NCBI GenBank assembly: GCA_903930505.1
Contig: CAIYYQ010000331.1
Coordinates: forward strand, 1-7,128
DNA: 7,128 nt
Source: Methanobacteriota archaeon
Lineage (GTDB): Archaea; Thermoplasmatota; E2; DHVEG-1
Reading direction: 5' to 3'
Every line of letters begins with the position of its first letter. Positions within the stretch are counted from its first letter, which is position 1. A program made the position numbers and the translations under genes. Below the pieces are notes generated by a model. It was not told the origin of the DNA. It searched no databases and saw only the letters and a list, made by a program, of their open reading frames with translations. Shown in pieces: positions 5,042-7,128 of this stretch.

Positions 5042-6130
5042 ATGCCAGAAACAACCCCGATGAACGGCAATCAAAACATTCCTGTGAATATTGAAGAAGA
5101 AAAAGGATTCTGTACAGTCCTTCAAGAAGTAGGCACAAAAAGCCTCTATTCAAAAGATGTAAAAGAATTCTGCTCACTGATCAACACTGCATCAACCGCA
5201 TGGATTGACTACATTGTCGAAGATTTTGAACATGACGTACTAAAAACTGCAGTTACCCTTGGATTTAGTGATGTTCTCGTAACAAATCTACTGGCTGATC
5301 CACGAAGCGGATATGAAGATTTTGGAACAGAACTTGGGATCCTTCTACCAGTGATACGAGCAGATGGTTTCAATGTCACTATTGATAAACTACTAATTCT
5401 CATCAAACAAAATGTGTTAGTCACCCTTCACAGTACTGAAGTGAAACGATTTTCACGGATGCGACGATATGCAGCAAATCTGATGCAAAAACTTCCTCAA
5501 AACATGCCTCAGAACGACCGTACAACCGTTATACTTAATCGAATAATCGATGAAAATAATGCAAGAAACTTTGACTATCTTAGAGAAATAGAAGAACAAG
5601 GAGATCGCATGAGTCAAGAACTTTCCGATCCAAAAACACCACGAGAGGTTCTTGGTCCAAAGATATATCAGATGAAACACGCCTTAATCACCTATCTTGG
5701 CGGTTTGTGGACAACCGTCGATGTATTGAATTCGCTTCGATATGGTGATGCTGATCTTATTACGGATAATCAAAAATTATTGATTAAATTAAATGGTCTT
5801 CATGAAGAAGTTAACGCTCATATCGGACTTGCAGAACACCTCAGCGAAGTACTTGCAAGCGGTCTTGAAGCGTTACAATCCATATACAACAATCAACTTC
5901 AAATATTAAACAACAGACTTGCTCTAATGGTTGGATACCTCACCATCATAGGAACAGCGCTACTTGTACCAAACACGATTGCAACAGTTGCAGGAAATAA
6001 CATGTTTGAATTCACAAAAAACGATGTTCCCTGGTATCTTGGTTTGATTGTGATTTCTACAGTGATTGCAACAGTTGTTTCCTGGCTTGCGGTAAAAAAA
6101 CTTGGACTGTTGCCAAAAAGCCCGGAATAA
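5042..6130 (+). CDS. CorA-like divalent-cation transporter with GNN in place of GMN
   Basis: The protein is 362 residues: a long soluble, largely helical N-terminal part (about 1-290) and two membrane helices at the C-terminus (about 293-316 and 331-354), the CorA/2-TM-GxN layout. CorA proteins are pentameric Mg2+/Co2+ channels of the cytoplasmic membrane. TM1 reads LALMVGYLTIIGTALLVPNT and is followed by IATVAGNN, with Gly318-Asn319-Asn320 at the place of the Gly-Met-Asn selectivity motif. The pre-TM1 helix (EALQSIYNNQLQILNNRLAL) resembles the long stalk helix of CorA, and the VPNTIAT segment is a pattern I associate with archaeal CorA-like proteins. The C-terminal VKKLGLLPK is basic, as usual at the cytoplasmic end. 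The ATG at 5042 fits a leaderless transcript; an ATG at 5060 is possible. Cation specificity cannot be read from sequence because of the altered motif. Confidence 0.85.
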   Translation: MPETTPMNGNQNIPVNIEEEKGFCTVLQEVGTKSLYSKDVKEFCSLINTASTAWIDYIVEDFEHDVLKTAVTLGFSDVLVTNLLADPRSGYEDFGTELGILLPVIRADGFNVTIDKLLILIKQNVLVTLHSTEVKRFSRMRRYAANLMQKLPQNMPQNDRTTVILNRIIDENNARNFDYLREIEEQGDRMSQELSDPKTPREVLGPKIYQMKHALITYLGGLWTTVDVLNSLRYGDADLITDNQKLLIKLNGLHEEVNAHIGLAEHLSEVLASGLEALQSIYNNQLQILNNRLALMVGYLTIIGTALLVPNTIATVAGNNMFEFTKNDVPWYLGLIVISTVIATVVSWLAVKKLGLLPKSPE

Positions 6131-6154
6131 AACAAGATGATACAACATTTCTTA

Positions 6155-7126
6155 TTACGGGAAATGAAAAATCTCCATGATCTGAATATCATCAATTTCC
6201 TCAGTCATTCCATCTACGGAAATTGTCCCTGTTACATGTACATGAATCCGCCAATAATTCATAAAAATCAAAGTTTTAAAATCAATTGATTGTACCACAA
6301 ATCGCACTTGAATATCACAAGACTTCTCGTGAACAATAAAACCAGATTCTACAGGTATCAATCGTAAATGATCGAGGACATACCTTGTATGGACAAACTC
6401 AATGTTTTTTCGTTGAATACTCGTATAATTATTTTCACCGGTATTTACCATTACAAAAAACATATCTTCATTCCACAGAGTCCCCATATTCTGCGAAAAC
6501 ACGACATTCGTATTTTTACTCTGAAATTTTCCCCAGTACCAGCTCCGATGCAGCCTTTGGACATCCCAGCCGCGTTCCTGATATCCAATTCCCTGTACTG
6601 GAATCTGTTTTCCATTCAATGTGATAATACCAGATACCTCGGCTTTTGGTATCGGACATCCCCACATGCCATGACTGGTGTATCCTTTCCACCCCTGAGT
6701 TAAACCAGTAAAAAGAAGATCAACTTTGATATCTTTTATTTCTAGCAATACAGCCACACACAGACGAAGCTGATCGTCAAGGTAGCTTTGAAACACTTCT
6801 TTCCCTGCAAGTTTTATCACAGGTTCATTTGTTGATACATCAACGAATCGAACAGGAACCAAACGAATTCGCTCTGATAAAAGCTTTCCATCTTTGTAGA
6901 TGTTGATTTGAAACAAAAAGAAACCATGGGTTGCCCGTGCGCCTACGGTTAAAAACCCGATATGTGCGCTATAGTTGTTATCAAAATGTGCATCAAGATA
7001 CCACCATTGGAGAGAATAATACTTTGTCACATTGTATGCGTTATCCTCTAATTTACAATCAGTAGGGTTATACCAAAAGGAATCATTATCAACAGCTAAT
7101 GAAGGAAATCCTGTAAATTGTATGAA
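6155..7126 (-). CDS. CrtC/AttH lipocalin-like protein, N-terminus cut by window edge
   Basis: The frame is open from the right edge (first full codon at 7124-7126) to TAA at 6155-6157, 323 visible residues. It runs upstream of the GTG at 7028-7030 without a stop, so that GTG is not the start. Visible motifs are QWWYLDAHF near residues 40-48, HGMWGCPIPKAEVSG at about 152-166, and GIGYQERGWDV at about 179-189, followed by RSWYWGKFQ. These match the two-lobed beta-barrel family of carotenoid 1,2-hydratase-like (CrtC) and AttH proteins, in which a GxGYxDxxWG motif with nearby aromatic residues is conserved. In this family knowledge is limited: some hydrate carotenoids, many are uncharacterised. 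Here the usual Asp-His of that motif reads Gln-Glu, so hydratase activity should not be assumed. It converges on the CorA-like gene with 24 bases between stops. Confidence 0.75.
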   Translation of the reverse strand, partial: FIQFTGFPSLAVDNDSFWYNPTDCKLEDNAYNVTKYYSLQWWYLDAHFDNNYSAHIGFLTVGARATHGFFLFQINIYKDGKLLSERIRLVPVRFVDVSTNEPVIKLAGKEVFQSYLDDQLRLCVAVLLEIKDIKVDLLFTGLTQGWKGYTSHGMWGCPIPKAEVSGIITLNGKQIPVQGIGYQERGWDVQRLHRSWYWGKFQSKNTNVVFSQNMGTLWNEDMFFVMVNTGENNYTSIQRKNIEFVHTRYVLDHLRLIPVESGFIVHEKSCDIQVRFVVQSIDFKTLIFMNYWRIHVHVTGTISVDGMTEEIDDIQIMEIFHFP

Positions 7127-7128
7127 TA

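Overview
The window most likely comes from an AT-rich archaeal genome, probably a euryarchaeal or Thermoplasmatota-like lineage. The lineage is inference; the domain is better supported. The evidence for Archaea is: TATA/BRE-like promoter boxes and an apparently leaderless gene, poly-T termination, tRNA genes without encoded CCA, an archaeal-type winged-helix regulator, an RtcA cyclase, and a CorA-like protein with a pore signature unlike bacterial CorA.

Layout from left to right. (1) 2-340, plus strand: the C-terminal part of a winged-helix regulator, its start off the window. It converges on a compact minus-strand operon through a bidirectional poly-A/poly-T terminator. (2) 395-2076, minus strand: a 47-residue zinc-ribbon protein (GTG start), then a CinA/PncC-type nicotinamide-nucleotide amidase, then the RNA 3'-phosphate cyclase RtcA. 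The genes abut or nearly abut. (3) 2077-3457: an intergenic and accessory stretch. It holds a small two-helix membrane protein, an unassigned hairpin-plus-T-run, three copies of a CTAGAAAATCATT-like repeat, tRNA-Gln(TTG), a strong TATA box followed by a long stem-loop (a candidate small RNA), and tRNA-Glu(TTC). (4) About 3402-4918: an insertion sequence with an intact IS701/DDE_5-type transposase. (5) 5042-6130, plus strand: a CorA-like membrane protein, probably leaderless, with GNN where classical CorA has GMN, and TTGATCAA dyads upstream. (6) 6155-7126, minus strand: a CrtC/AttH lipocalin-like protein running off the right edge and converging on the CorA-like gene.

The two strongest functional units are the zinc-ribbon/pncC/rtcA operon (RNA end repair and pyridine-nucleotide salvage) and the tRNA-Gln/tRNA-Glu pair, which in archaea share GluRS charging. 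The most promising undescribed element is the candidate structured RNA at about 2898-3013. I see no CRISPR array and no convincing large novel system.
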